From Tremella fuciformis (lineage: Eukaryota > Basidiomycota > Tremellomycetes > Tremellales > Tremellaceae), in assembly GCA_032768795.1 (NCBI GenBank), contig CP136490.1:682001-746000 (forward strand): 64,000 nt of DNA. The letters are read 5' to 3'. Shown here piece by piece: positions 1 to 11,938 of the stretch (its first letter is position 1; each line of letters starts with the position of its first letter). The notes beneath the pieces are model-generated. The model was not told where the DNA came from. It searched no databases and was given only the letters and a program-made list of their open reading frames with translations. A program made the translations under genes and the position numbers.

Positions 1-1115
1 CCAACCAGGATCCCTCTCTCCCATCCACACAGCAGATTCAGTCACAGCATCCTCCATCAGCTCTTCACGACATATCACTTCCGTCTCGGCGTCCCATGGA
101 ATACTCTCAACCTCCACATCGGCCGGCACATATCCTTCCCTACGAAGATTTTCTGGCGAGTCAGCCGAATCTGCCTTCACCCCCACCGACCGCCGGCACT
201 CAACCCCTGTCCCACCAAGAAGCGCAAATGGTGCCGAGGCCGAGTGGAGGTCGCCTCTCATCGGCGCGGGAGGATCACAGATCAGATCGGCCGGTCATGC
301 CTCGCGATTCCCCGTCGCAACAAGTGACGCAGATATCGCCAATGTCGATGCCATCAACGCTGTCAAGTCTGAACCCGCATCACCTCGAGGTGTCCCATCC
401 CATCGGCGGTGAAGGTCAAATACCGATGGCGTCAGACTTCGATGCCTGGCTAAATTCGCATCCATTCGATCATCATTCGCATTTATCCTCTGCCCCATTG
501 CATCCCAGCATCACAACTGCTCGACTCATGCTTTTGTCCCTATTTCCTGCCCCGCTGCCATATCCTTTGCCTCCTTTGCCGGAGCTCACACCTGCACAAC
601 AACAAGTCATACTCGTTGCCTTGTGTCACCTTACGCCCCCACATATCGCGGAGACCTTTCGCGCGAGACAGCTTCGCTCCCTGCCCGACTCTCTGGCCAA
701 AACTCTGCTCGAATACCAATCCAGCGACAGCGCCGATCTCCGCCTTGTACTCTTTCCCGTCACGATCATTCGAGTCTCAATCGTGGGTTTCCTCAAACAG
801 GGCCTGCCCTTCGACTTCACCCGCTTTGTGCAAGACACCCTCAACACGTCGCGTCTATTTGGCGTCCCACTCGATCCGGATGCGTGGGAGATGTCAGAGG
901 CGTTTTGGGAGGAATGGGAAGGCTGGATCAAAGGAGGAAGACAGTACTGCGGATCGCTCAACGCATGGAGGAGAAGGGATGGACATTTGGGCAGCACGGT
1001 GGTGGAGATGATTCTGGGGATGGAGGGAGACATGTCGAGACGCTCGGATGCGGTGGGCAAACCGCCCGGATGGTCGTTCACGATCCCAGAAGGCAAACTG
1101 GTGGGAGAGGACTGA
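1..1115 (+). CDS. Unrecognised protein, 3' part of a gene cut by the window edge
   Basis: The frame that ends with TGA at 1113-1115 is open back to base 3, so the gene begins left of the window; the first Met, at 96, is probably internal. The N-terminal half is rich in Pro, Ser and His and looks disordered. The C-terminal half (from about residue 140 after that Met) is ordered, with a Leu/Pro-rich segment and a Trp-rich stretch (WEEWEGW). I recognise no family. The tail spans about 200 residues without an intron. Function unknown; the coding call rests on the long open frame and the change from disordered to globular composition. Next gene on the same strand begins about 240 bp downstream. 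Confidence 0.7.
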   Translation, partial: NQDPSLPSTQQIQSQHPPSALHDISLPSRRPMEYSQPPHRPAHILPYEDFLASQPNLPSPPPTAGTQPLSHQEAQMVPRPSGGRLSSAREDHRSDRPVMPRDSPSQQVTQISPMSMPSTLSSLNPHHLEVSHPIGGEGQIPMASDFDAWLNSHPFDHHSHLSSAPLHPSITTARLMLLSLFPAPLPYPLPPLPELTPAQQQVILVALCHLTPPHIAETFRARQLRSLPDSLAKTLLEYQSSDSADLRLVLFPVTIIRVSIVGFLKQGLPFDFTRFVQDTLNTSRLFGVPLDPDAWEMSEAFWEEWEGWIKGGRQYCGSLNAWRRRDGHLGSTVVEMILGMEGDMSRRSDAVGKPPGWSFTIPEGKLVGED

Positions 1116-1354
1116 GCTGAAGAAGTCGGATCATCGCGGAATGTACACAGTGTCAAACTCAAGTAACTTACATAGCTGCGCATATCTAACTCGTGTCATT
1201 CGATGATAGTGGCCCATGCGATCTCGGCGTGCTATCTCGGAGGCAATTATCCGTGCGGCTCGGAGGCAATTTCAACACCGAGCCAGCCATCGGCAACGTA
1301 ACCGACCTTTCTCTCCCTTCTTTCTCTGTGCCCCTCCTCACTCGAGCGCCAGCT

Positions 1355-3812
1355 ATGAAGACTGCCATGTCCCGCCATCCTCCCCATCCTCGTCGTACCA
1401 GCTCACCTGCGCCCCTCGACACAACGCCAGCACCAGCGTACCACCACCACACCTCTTCATCTTCCTCGCCGGGTAGTGGACCGGCACCGGGCGACTCGCG
1501 CCGGCCGTCCAAGGCTTCTCTCGGATTCATCCTATCGCCCCCTGCACCCCTCAGCACGCCCTCGTCTTCCTCCTCCACCTCGTCCCCCATGGCCATGGCC
1601 ATGTCCACTGCCCCCGCCTCCGCATCCGCACACGTGCAACCACCCAGCCCCGGCGCGGGCCGACCGCCAATAGAGGGCCTGCCGCGGGACCTGCTCGGGC
1701 GCATCGCGTACCACGTCGTGGTGGACGCCGCGTCCGGCGAGGCCGCCCACCCCTCGGCGCTGCTGCCCCTCCTGCGCGCCAGCCGGCGCATCCACGACGC
1801 GCTGCAGTTCGAGCACAACCCCAAGCTCTACAACCGCCTCTTCCGCGCGACGTTCGACAATGCCGCCCTGGACAGGCGGTACGACTGGATGGTCGAGCAC
1901 CTCGCCGACGTCGCGGGCCGCGGCCGCAACGCCTTTGACCTGTTCACGAACCCGCGCAGCTGGGCCATCGAGTATAAGAGCCGCTGGGGCATGACGAAGC
2001 GCATGCGCGCCGTCGTCGCTGCCGGCAAGCTGCATGTGGACGGCGTGTGCGATCGCGGGAATGTCGATGATGATCTCTGGAACATCTGGTTTATCCTCAC
2101 TGAGAACGGTGAGCATCTCCTGGTCTCGGTGTGAGGGGAGGGGCGGCTGACGGTAGATGGCAAGAATATCAAGTTCCTTGCCGAGCAGTGTGCGTGGAAA
2201 GAGTGGATCGCCGTGTATTACCGCGAGGACATGCTCAAGGATTCGCTCGTGCCGGGGTACCCTAAGGAGACGGGGGCCAAGGCGCTCGGGATATGGTGTG
2301 CTCTGCTCTCTGGTCTAGGTGAGCCCTTCCCTGATCCGCCAATCGATGCAGGGCTGACTCGCAGACGTGTCTGGCGACGAGACCCCTGCCGAGATCGACG
2401 AGAAGATCTTCATCATGCGCCCCTACGTTTTTGCGTGTGCCAAGGTCAGCTTTCCTGTTGTTGGATTATGGATAAGCTGACACCGCAGTACGATGTCACC
2501 TACGCCCCGTGGACGTATCGCCGACTGCCTCTGCCCCCAGAAGCCCGCGACGAGGACATCGATATCATGCTGCGGTCCAAGGCCAACCCCTACAACCGCT
2601 TTGGCTACACCTGGCGCCGCGCCCCGCCTCACTTCATCCTCGGTGCCTACCTTGTCTTCTTCCGTCTACTCGAACGACAGACTGTCCGCGTCAACGCGCG
2701 CAGCAACACGACCTTCTCGGTCTCCGATGCCGATGCTACTCGACCAGGTCTTTTCAGCCAAACCCAAATCCTCGACTCGCTCTACCACGACAAAGAGTGG
2801 CAGCGCAACACCATCTGCCAAGATCCGCGTACCTCGCCCGGTCTCCCGCCGCTGACCTTTCGCGGGGAGATCGAGGGGTTCTGGCGCGGTCAGTTCCTGT
2901 TCTACGACTTTGGGATGTACCGCGAGATCCTCGCTGGGGATCTGCGTGCCGTGTACACGGGCAAATTCGCGACCCAAGCCATGGAGATGGAGCTGAAGGA
3001 GACGGTCATCAGGATCAGGAAAGAGGATGTCGGCGGGAAGGGGTCATTGCTCAATGCTGGCTTTGACGAGTCGGCCGAGGACCTCGAAGAGGAGCAGCGG
3101 TACATCCAGGAAGGATACGGGCATGAGCTCGTCCGCGACATGGAGCAGAAGGACGAGCCGGGCTGGACCAAGGAGATCCTCATCACTGGTAAATGCCGCA
3201 CCACGTGGGGCTGGGCGCGGATCAAAGGGCGTGTGAGGGCGTGGGATGGGCTCGTAATCCTCTGCGGATCGTATTCTGTCAGTATCCCCCCTTGTCCTGG
3301 CCTTGGCGACCTGTCTGACCTCCCAGGCGACCATCACGCCCCTCTCTCGGTGGCTCTGGCGCGGGTACATCCATACTGGCGGCTACTTTATCGGTCGATG
3401 GCGCGATTCGTTCACGCCCGAGCTCATGAGAGGGTACGAGGGCGCGTGGGGCATGGTCCGCGCCGGATCACCGACGTACCCCGCGCACTACCCCAAGACT
3501 CTCATGGAGTCGCTGGGTCTCAATCCGTCCGCCGATGCGGCGTACCCTTCCTTCGAAGTGACGTCGGTCAACCCGCCCTCGCCCCCGCCCCAGCATGCCC
3601 TCCGGGACGCTGACAGTCGACCAAACACGGCTGCGTCTGTATCTGCACCGGTCGCGCAGTCAGAGCAAACGCCGAAGACAGACGGTGCGGCGGTAGAGCG
3701 GGAACTGAGGCAAGAGAGTCGAAAGCGATCACGGGCGGAGGAGGATGGCGCTGAGCATGTAGACGAGGAGTCTGCGGAGAAGAAGTCACGGACGTTGTCG
3801 GATGCTGCATGA
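1355..3812 (+). CDS. F-box-like domain protein, five exons
   Basis: Exons 1355-2108, 2157-2318, 2365-2444, 2489-3277 and 3327-3812, joined across four short introns (44-49 nt) with GT...AG ends. All phases agree. The N-terminal 100 residues are low complexity (Ser/Pro/Ala). At about residue 108 a short F-box-like motif begins (LPRDLLGRIAYHVV, then LLPLLRASRRIHDAL), the usual signature of adaptor proteins that tether substrates to SCF ubiquitin ligases. A long conserved-looking region follows, with many Trp and Tyr (RFGYTWRRAPPHF, FWRGQFLFYDFG). The tail is acidic and basic (RKRSRAEEDGAE) and may be a nuclear signal. Start chosen at 1355: it is the first ATG of the open frame, though that frame runs further upstream. 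Partners unknown. Confidence 0.75.
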
Positions 3813-4362
3813 TCTACAAGTATAGTCAGAGTCAATGCCATTGTCATACACGCATATGTGACTTCCTGGTTGTGCCGAGTTGTGAATCATCTGACGTCAA
3901 CAGCGATCACCTTGTGGAAAAAAAGGCTTGGCATTCGATGCAGTCTACCAATCGTCTACAAGCCATATACCCTCCTTCATGAACATACCCATCGGCCATC
4001 CTACATTCCATTTGAGGTCTTGACTCTGTCTGTGGCCTGTGGACCCACTGTGTCGGTACGTCTTGTGCCGTCCCTGCGATCCCCGGGACCGGCACCGGTC
4101 CTTCGGTCATCGCTGCCCACCCGGGGCCCGTGTGTCCCTTTGTCCTACTTGGACCCACTCTGCTAGAGTGTTTCTGATGCCAAGCGCGGACCGATGGTAG
4201 TTGGCTTCGAGCTAGTGCTGACATTCACAGCCCTCCTTGACGTTCGCTATCTGCTGCACCGCCTCCTCACACACCTTCCACTGCATCCCTTCAGCATAGA
4301 CGATCATCTTCGCGAGCATAACCCACTTCCTCCAAAGGAGAGCAGCAGATTCATAACCTAGC
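3813..4362. other. Intergenic stretch without a supported gene
   Basis: 550 bases between the F-box-like gene and the PhoD-like gene. Short ORFs on both strands lack codon structure and known motifs. It presumably holds the 3' end of one gene and the promoter of the next; no clear TATA box seen. Confidence 0.6.
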
Positions 4363-7300
4363 ATGTGAGCTGGCCACTTCGTGTAGTGAGGTAGTGCTGA
4401 GCGCAGGGACTACGCTTCCGAGTCTGCGCGCCACCGCGCCGAACACCTCTCGCGCGCAGCAGCGGCAGCCGCGCGCGCCTCGTACTATGCCCACCCGGTG
4501 CTGCACCTCCACACCTACCTCCCCTCTCGCTCAAAAGACGCCCCCCTCCCGTCCGAGCGCGCGGGCGAGGTGATGGGCGCGCTGAACGAGGCGTATGTCC
4601 CCGCCGCATCGGACGCCCAGCTGGGCATCGCCGACGCGCCCTCGACGGCGCCGCAGGCGCAGCCGGCGGAGAAGGTCGGGACCGCCGGCACGAGGGAGGA
4701 GGAGGGCGGCAAGGAGAATGCGGGCAAGCCGAGCGGCATGGACCGCGGGGCGCTCGAGCAGAATGGCGAGGCGGCGGGCACGGTCACTAGTCCCGGACCT
4801 TCTGCGAGTGATGTCGAGCGTGCGACGCAGAGCGGTGCGCCGCACCGTGGGGTCAGCCAGCGGATGGATCCGCACCTCCAGCTCATGTCTGTCTGCCATT
4901 TCCACACTCGATGCCAGCTGATGCTTGTTCAGGTGCGGCCCGCTGCTCGCTTACTACACCGTCAAGAATGGTGTGTGGCAAGGAGCAGCCCTCGTGGTGC
5001 GTTTCAGCTCCCTCTGTTTGCTCGGCTGAGCTGACGCATACAGGTCGCCCACGACCGCGGAAGCAACTACTCGTCTGCACCCACCCTGCAGCTCACATTC
5101 CACCCGTACTCCCCGCCATCAGATACCGACCCGACCCTGCACTCGCCACCAGAGGTCATGCCGCCGCAGACCGTCCCCGCTCAGCGTATCTACGTCTACC
5201 GTGGCCCGGGCGAACAGGGCTCAAACTCGTTCTTCAGATTCATGCTTGGCATACCCCTTCACGACGTCCAGATGACTGTGCGATATCGGCTCAACGGCGG
5301 AGCAGAGATGGACTTTGTCGTCCCCGCTATCGGCCAGAACCTGCGATGGGCAGCACATTCGTGCAATGGTCAGCTTCAGTTGTGCCATCTGCTTCAGCTG
5401 ACGGTCCAGGCTTCTCGTCTGGTGTCAACCCGGATGAATTCAAGGGCAACTACCAATCCGGCTATGATCCCGTCTGGGAAGACTTGTTGTTGCGACACCA
5501 CCAGAAGCCCTTCCACTGTATGGTCGGCGGTGGCGATCAGATTTACTGCGACCCGATCACCAGAGAACCGGAACTGCAGAGTGAGGCGCTCACCAGTGTT
5601 GGGCAAAGACTGTGCGCTGACGATACAGGCTGGATCAATGCGCCTGACCGCGCAGCCAAGCTGGGACATCCTCTGACAGATGAGATGGTGAGTGGTTCGT
5701 CAGATAGCATGACTTTGCTGACCGGTCAGAAAGCTGCTATTGATCGTTTCTAGTGGGTCCTGATCTCGTTCTTGCACGGACCTCACCTGACGATCAGCTT
5801 CAACCATTACTGCAAGATTTTCCGAAGTAATGCTTTCAGCAGGGCCAACTCTTCTATACCCATGGTGAACATGCTGGACGATCACGACTTAATAGGTGAG
5901 TCTCAAACGAGGCAAAGGCTTGTCTGACCCCACAGATGGGTTTGGCACGTATGATGATGAAACGCAGGCCGCTCCGGTCATGTCTCATATAGGCTCTAGA
6001 GGCTACTTTGTAAGCCTATTTCGGTTGAGGTAGGATCGTCCTCTAATCTGACAGTGGTTCTTGCTGTTTCAACTGTTCGCGAATGGTCAGCTACGGAACT
6101 ACCGAGGTGGATGAAGCTGATGAGAAGACGAAATTGATGGCACAAATCCTACTCCCGGCACACATCCAATTCGCAGCATGATTCTGGGCGATGCGCGCGG
6201 TCCGTGGATCCCCCATCCATCACATTCTCTGCTGGTCTATCTCGGTCCGAAAGTGTCTCTTTTGGCAGTAGATGCACGAGCCGAGCGCAAGCTGCACGAG
6301 ATAGTCCGCCCCGCCACTTACGCCAAGCTCTTCACCGAAGTAAGAAAGCTCAAGGGAATCGAGCAGCTGGTCATCCTACTCGGCGTGCCCATCGCCTATC
6401 CGCGCATGTCCTTCCTCGAACACTTCCTCGACCTGAAGTACAACCCGATCAACGTGCTCGCCCGACACAACGCATTTGGCCTCGGCGGAATGGTCAACAA
6501 ATTCAACCAGGCCTCAGAGCTGCTTGACGACCTCAACGACCACTGGTGCGCCAATGTGCACAAGAAAGAACGCAACTGGCTGGTGCTGGAATGTCAGAAA
6601 CTCGCGCTGGATCTGCACGCACGGATCACGTTCCTGAGTGGCGACGTGCACCTCGCGGCTGTCGGCTGTCTCTTCAGCAAGAAGAAGAAGCTGGGCATGG
6701 CCATGCCGCCGGAAGAGGACTGGCGGTACATGTTGAACGTGGTGACGAGCGCCATTGTCAATACGCCTCCGCCGGCTGGTGCCGCACGCATGGTCGCCAT
6801 TCTCGGCGGCAACAAGCACCGCACACTGCGTCAGTGCCTCCCCACCGCACTCCCCTCCACACTGACTGCCCCAGATCGTACGGAGACGGATGAGATGATG
6901 ATACCGCTCTTTGACAAGGACACCGACGGCACCCCGCTCAAGCGCAAAGTGAGCAGCTGACCAGATGTCCATGTCCAGCTGACGCGCAGCTCGCGCTCAA
7001 CAGGCGCAACTACACTGCTGTCGAGTATCTCGAGTCGGGCGAGCTGGTCTTTGACATCCGTGTGGAAAAGTCGCAAGGGGCCGGCGAGACCATCGGGTGC
7101 GTCAACTGCAGCACCAAGCAAGCGACCGTCATGCTGACTAGTCTATAGGTACTCGATCCGCGCGCCGGCGCCGAGGTGGAAAGACCAGCCGAGCCAAGTG
7201 CGAGACGTCGGCAAGGGCGTGCAGAAGGTCTCCCTCGCCCCCGCGCCGAACGGCAATGGCAATGGCAACGGGCACGCGTACCACCAGAACGGGTCGGCCG

Positions 7301-7464
7301 CCGGTGCGGGCGGTCTCAACGGCCATGTCATACATGGCGATACGCATGTCCAGGAGAAACTCAAGCATGTGCAGAACGCGCCGGTGGCGTATGGCGGCGC
7401 GGCGCCGGATCCGTATCCCCAGATCGACGGGCGCGCCGGAAACCAGAGCACGGCGGTGCACTAG
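4363..7464 (+). CDS. PhoD-like phosphatase domain protein, about 14 exons
   Basis: Introns at 4365-4406, 4887-4932, 4997-5043, 5369-5409, 5581-5628, 5688-5729, 5753-5797, 5896-5935, 6010-6054, 6086-6127, 6830-6874, 6949-6989 and 7097-7148. The spliced product shows the metallophosphatase signatures of the PhoD-like family: GGGDQIYCD, DDHDLIDGFGTYDD, and GDVHLAA, with HPIRSMILGDARGPWIP and the Asp-containing LLAVDARAERKLHE between them. An N-terminal beta-type module (CGPLLAYYTVKNGVWQGAAL) precedes the catalytic part, as in large cytosolic fungal members whose substrate is unknown. The tail is Gly/Asn/His-rich and disordered. The start is uncertain: removing the first intron creates an ATG split as AT|G; an in-frame ATG at 4573 is the alternative. 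The central exons are secure; the extreme N-terminus is not. Confidence 0.82.
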
Positions 7465-7661
7465 CTGTGCCGGACACTGTATTCGCATCTCCTGTCTCAT
7501 ACCGTTAATATCGCTGTACATAGATCACGCACATCCATAGGTGTCAATCAGCATGTAGCTAATGATTGTTCGAACAACGCAGCGCTGACAATTACATATA
7601 CTACGTAAATAGTAAAAGGTCTGATACGAGTACTATACACAGCTCAAGCTCAAGCTACAGC

Positions 7662-10600
7662 TCACAACCCCGCCTCGCGCTCCTTGTCCCGCACCTCGGC
7701 AGCCGAGACCAGCGCCGCTATCCCGATCAACGGACCCCACTCGCGCTTATCGTCGCGATCACGATCACGCTCACGGCGATCGTCCTCATCGGGGCCTCGA
7801 GGCGGATAAGCCTTTTGCGCCGATAGAGGCGGGAGGGTAAAGCTGGCCTTGCGCGCACCAGCGGAAATCGACGCGGACGCAGGGCCATCTCCGCCATTAC
7901 TCTTCTCCGAGCCGACTTCGCTCGGACGGCGTATGCGCGCCGACGGGTGGTCAGCAGGGAGGTCCTCGCGCGGCGTCCGGATCTGCTCGCGGTCGACAGT
8001 GGCTGCGCTCGTGCTGCCGCGAGCGCTGTCAGAGATGCTGAGTCGTGGCGAGGGCGAGGCGAGGAAGAACGTCGCGGACTGGCCGCGGGGCCGGAGGGGC
8101 GGCGCGAGCGAGGGCGGTGGGAGGCGGAATGCGTCGCGCTCGGTATTGTTTGGCAGGCTGAGCCGGGGCGTCGGGAGCGTCATCGAGCTGGTGGTGCTGA
8201 TGGCGCTCTCGGGCACCCTGGGCGATGTGTCCGACTTGATGGACGCCGAGTAGAGGCTCAGGCCGAGTGCGGGCAGAGGGGTGGTCTGTGGGTCGGGACC
8301 GCGATCGTAGCCTCTTGGAGGCGTATGGCCTGTGGCGTGGCTCACGCTGCTGGCGAGAGACTGGCGTCGCATCCGGTCATCGATGCTCATCCGTGCGTCG
8401 CGCGAGTCGCGATGCTCAAGCACGGGATATGGTCGTGCCGAGTGCGGCGGCGGGTACATGCCCTGTGCCGAGTGAGGAGGGTACAAGTGCGAGTGCTGTG
8501 GTGGCAGTCCAGCCGAACCAAGAGGGATCGGCATGAATGGCCGAGGGGTCTCTTCGTATATGCCTCGGGAGATGATGGTGTTTCGCTCGAAGCCCCAGGT
8601 GTTGTACACCTCGTCCCACCACCCTTGGACCTGCTCTTCGTGTTTGAGCGGCTGCATGATGCCGTTGCCCGACTTGATGTGGTCGTGCCAGTTGGTCGCT
8701 ACAAGTAAGGGGAACAGCACTGGGCATCAGCTCCATGTCATCTGCGCATGACGGATTATGAAGCTCACTCGCTGAGCTTTCTCGGCCTTTCTCGCCAAAC
8801 GAGTTGAGGATGATGACAATGTTGTCGACCGCCTGGTTCTGCCTTTGCGCCGTGTATGCGGCACCGGGTTGCTGAGCCACCGCAGCTTGGAGGTAGAACA
8901 TCCCGCATTCAGCCATGGCGTGCATGAAGCCGAAGATGTGGCCGCTCATCGAGATCTCCGACACGGGCGAGCTCAACTTGGCGGTTGCTGCACGAAGATT
9001 CGTTTCGTCAAAGCGCAGATGCCGCGGCAGGGACAACGCCCAAGACTGGGGACATGGTCAGCGCCTGTCGCCTTGGAGCAAAGCTGACCAGACCCACCTT
9101 CAGGGCGTGCTCGTGCTGGGGCAGAGGGGCTGTGCGCATATCAGGGGACCGGTTGTCATCGTTGACCAGGCCCATGATGCTTGACAATATTGACAACTGC
9201 CGCGTGTCAGCGCGCTCCACACGGTCAAAGGAGACACCCACCATTCTGATCATATGACCAAACTCGCCGACCTGTCCCTCCTCACCTATCCAATTCCCAG
9301 TTCCCACAGAAAGGCCGTCTCTTCGTCCTGGCTCTCGACCGCCGGCGGCAGAGCCGCCAAAGCGTAGCCAGTGCACTTCTGAACCTGGCAGCGGGATATT
9401 CCCGAGCTCATGATCTGCTATCCGGCGGGGCCGGCCAGTGAGCGAGGCGTATAGGTCCTGGAAGACGAGCATCCAGAACGTCCTATTTCTAGTCTCTAGC
9501 AGCGTGAGATACTCGACAGAAGGCAAATTGAGATGTTGTGCTGGCGGGTGCAGGCCGACGGAAGTCGGGTGGAGGATGTTGACGGCCATGTCGAGGAAGT
9601 AGAGACCAAGTGAGGTCTGGCGCATACACGAGTAATAGACGCTGAGAAGGTAGAGAGACTGCACGAATTCGGTCTCCTCGTAGGTGCCTCGGTCAAGGCG
9701 TTTCTCTTCTTCCGACCACGAAGCTCGCGAATCGAGAATCTGCTTGGCACCACGGTGGGCTCGGTCGGCGAAGGCCTCGCCTCTGAGGTGGCGCGGTGTC
9801 TTGGCGGGTATGGCAGTGAGAAGCGCGGGATGATCGGACATGCGGGCGGCCATGGCGTACATGGCATCGAGAAGAAGCGGGAGGGTTTGGCCGAGGTAGA
9901 GTCGGTGCTGAAAAGTCGGTATATGGAACATGGCTCCATGAGGTTGAATCCGCCTCAGGAAGACTGGACATCAGTGAGGCCTACGACGTCTGGACTGCAA
10001 AAACTCACGCTCGACGAGCTCGGCGGAAAGAGCGGGATCTCGCTCGACGACATCTATTGGCGATAGGACACGACGGTCCATGACGCTCGCACGACGCCCG
10101 TCCATGCGGTCGTCCTCGAGGGCATCACGACCCCACTCGCTGTCGGTGCTGTCCCGCTTGGAGGCTGAACCCATGCCTTTGCTGTCGTCACGGCTCATGC
10201 GCCTGTCGCCTGCCTCGCGCACACGAGGCGGGGGTATCGGCTCCCCTTGGGCGTTGAGGTAGAGACATGGTCTGGAGGAGAACTCGCAGTTCGAGCAGGG
10301 CGCAAAGCCATCGCATCGACGCTTGTTTTTCTGCTCGGTCAGCTAGGGCACGGTCTGTGCATCACATCGCCATCAAGGCTCACATGACACGCCGAGCAGG
10401 CCTTGGCCAGCCGCTTCCGCTTCCTGCCCTTGGTCGTGAGCTCTTCTCGCTCCAGCTCTCGACTGTCGTCTTCTGGCGATTCGCGCTCCTCGCCAGTACG
10501 AAGCATGAGTGATTCCGAGTAGCCGCTCGGGCCTGCTGAGGAGAAGGAATGCCTCATCGTCGGGCGCGGCGGGGGCGGCGGGAGGTTGAACGATTCCGCG

Positions 10601-10812
10601 CGGTGTACGACGGGTTTCTCTGCGTGCAAGACATGCGTTGTTTTGGGCGAGGTCAGTGAGGGAGCTGCTTGCCGTGGGATGTTGGGTGGGTGGTGCATCG
10701 AGATGGAAGACCGCGCTGATGAGGGGAGAGGGGGGAAGAGGGGCGGTAGAGGATCCGCCATGGGTGGCAGCCTGGGCAGGCTGATGGGATCGTGTGTCAT
10801 TGTCCTGGCCAT
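7662..10812 (-). CDS. Zn2Cys6 fungal transcription factor
   Basis: Minus strand, introns at 8699-8768, 9046-9097, 9964-10008 and 10331-10383. An N-terminal Pro/Ser-rich region leads into a basic run (KGRKRKRLAKA) and a binuclear zinc cluster, CX2CX6CX5CX2CX6C (ACSAC...KNKRRC DGFAPCSNCEFSSRPC); the first intron falls inside the cluster, after the second Cys. The middle region (LFLRRIQPHGAMFHIPTF, then a helical region with YEETEFVQSLYLLSVYYSC) matches the regulatory 'fungal_trans' domain, including the usual TFWMLVFQDLYASLTGRP segment. The C-terminal 300 residues are disordered, with an Asp/Arg repeat near the end. Acts in the nucleus as a DNA-binding regulator; target genes unknown. Converges with the phosphatase gene (stops 200 bp apart) and shares a long upstream region with the GH128 gene. 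Confidence 0.88.
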
Positions 10813-10833
10813 ATGTGGCTTGCTGCGGCGGCG

Positions 10834-10876
10834 AAGATGATGGTGATGATGATGGTGGTGATGGTGATGATGAAGA
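10834..10876. repeat. GAT/GGT trinucleotide microsatellite
   Basis: Imperfect run of GATGAT and GGTGAT units just upstream of the start codon of the zinc-cluster regulator on the opposite strand. Confidence 0.85.
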
Positions 10877-11917
10877 TGCGACTGGTCGTCGCCACCTGAC
10901 CAAAGGGCGGTCGAGCGGTTGTCGTTGGTCGTTCTTTATACGGGAAGGCGAGTCGAGAGGGGCAATCTGCTGAACGCCGTAATCCAATGTTCCCTCCCTC
11001 GTCGGGTGTCGCACACGGACACCAAACACAAGACACGGCGGGCAGAGAGAGCACCTCGCGGCAGTAGAAACAAAGGGTGGGTGGGGCGAGAGAGTCTTCT
11101 AATGACCCGAGCCTTCGTCCTCTTTCGCTGGCGGGCTGCCGCGCAGGGGCGTGCGTCCCAAGCTTCCTTCTTGTCTCGATAGTGGGGGTGGATGCCGGCG
11201 GCTAGACGGTAACTGCCCCGCGCTTGCACTTGCGCACAGCGACAGTGTCAATTGAGAGCAGGTACGGTGATTCGGTCGGCACGACCTCCGAGGTCCAGAA
11301 AGGGGAGCTGCTAAAGGAGGAACGCCCCTGTCGTTGCGTCGTGATGGCAGGCAGTCGACGATCCTAGCGTCGGTCGGTGGTCTCGCGCGAACTGAGGCGT
11401 GCGTCGACGAGCGGGCAAGCGGGCACGACGGGCAGCGCGGCGCTATGGTTTGAGTCGCAAGGAGGTGGGGGTGTCCCGATGATCGCCTTTGAAGCGTTGC
11501 CGAAGAAGCAACGTCCGTGTCGGTGGGGATGATGGGCCGATGATGTCGGGCGTGATCTATGCGAGTGCAAGATCCGGCCAGCTTCTGACCGACGTGGGGC
11601 TGGAGAGGCCAAGTGCCGACGGACGGGGCTCGCAGGTGGTTAAATTGCGTGTGACGACTGGTTGCAAAGGAGCAGTGTGGGGGGCTTGAGTGGGTGGTGT
11701 TGACGGAAGGCCCTGCTTTGAAGTGATCAGCGCACGGCTCTGTTGCCGACAATGCCGAGAAGCAAGGCAGAGCAGGAGCGAGCGGAGCGCCAAAAGGAAG
11801 CCTTCCAAGAGACGGAGATGCAGGAAGGAGGAAGGAGGAGGGATTGATGCTCACTCGTAGCGGGCTGATTGTTGATGGGCGTCCGTCTGTTGATGGCGCC
11901 GAGCAATGTAGTGGTGA

Positions 11918-11938
11918 TGATCACTGATCACTGATCAC
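11918..11938. promoter_or_regulatory. Three tandem TGATCAC heptamers
   Basis: The heptamer TGATCAC occurs three times back to back, each containing the palindrome TGATCA. Inside a promoter-sized intergenic region this could be a clustered binding site; it could equally be a small tandem repeat. Confidence 0.4.

Noticed and set aside
1186..1824. 212-codon minus-strand frame
   Set aside because: Antisense shadow of the low-complexity start of the F-box-like gene.
11099..11854. 251-codon minus-strand frame as a gene
   Set aside because: Low-complexity Ser/Pro/Arg translation, no domain, no consistent splicing; typical of GC-rich intergenic DNA.
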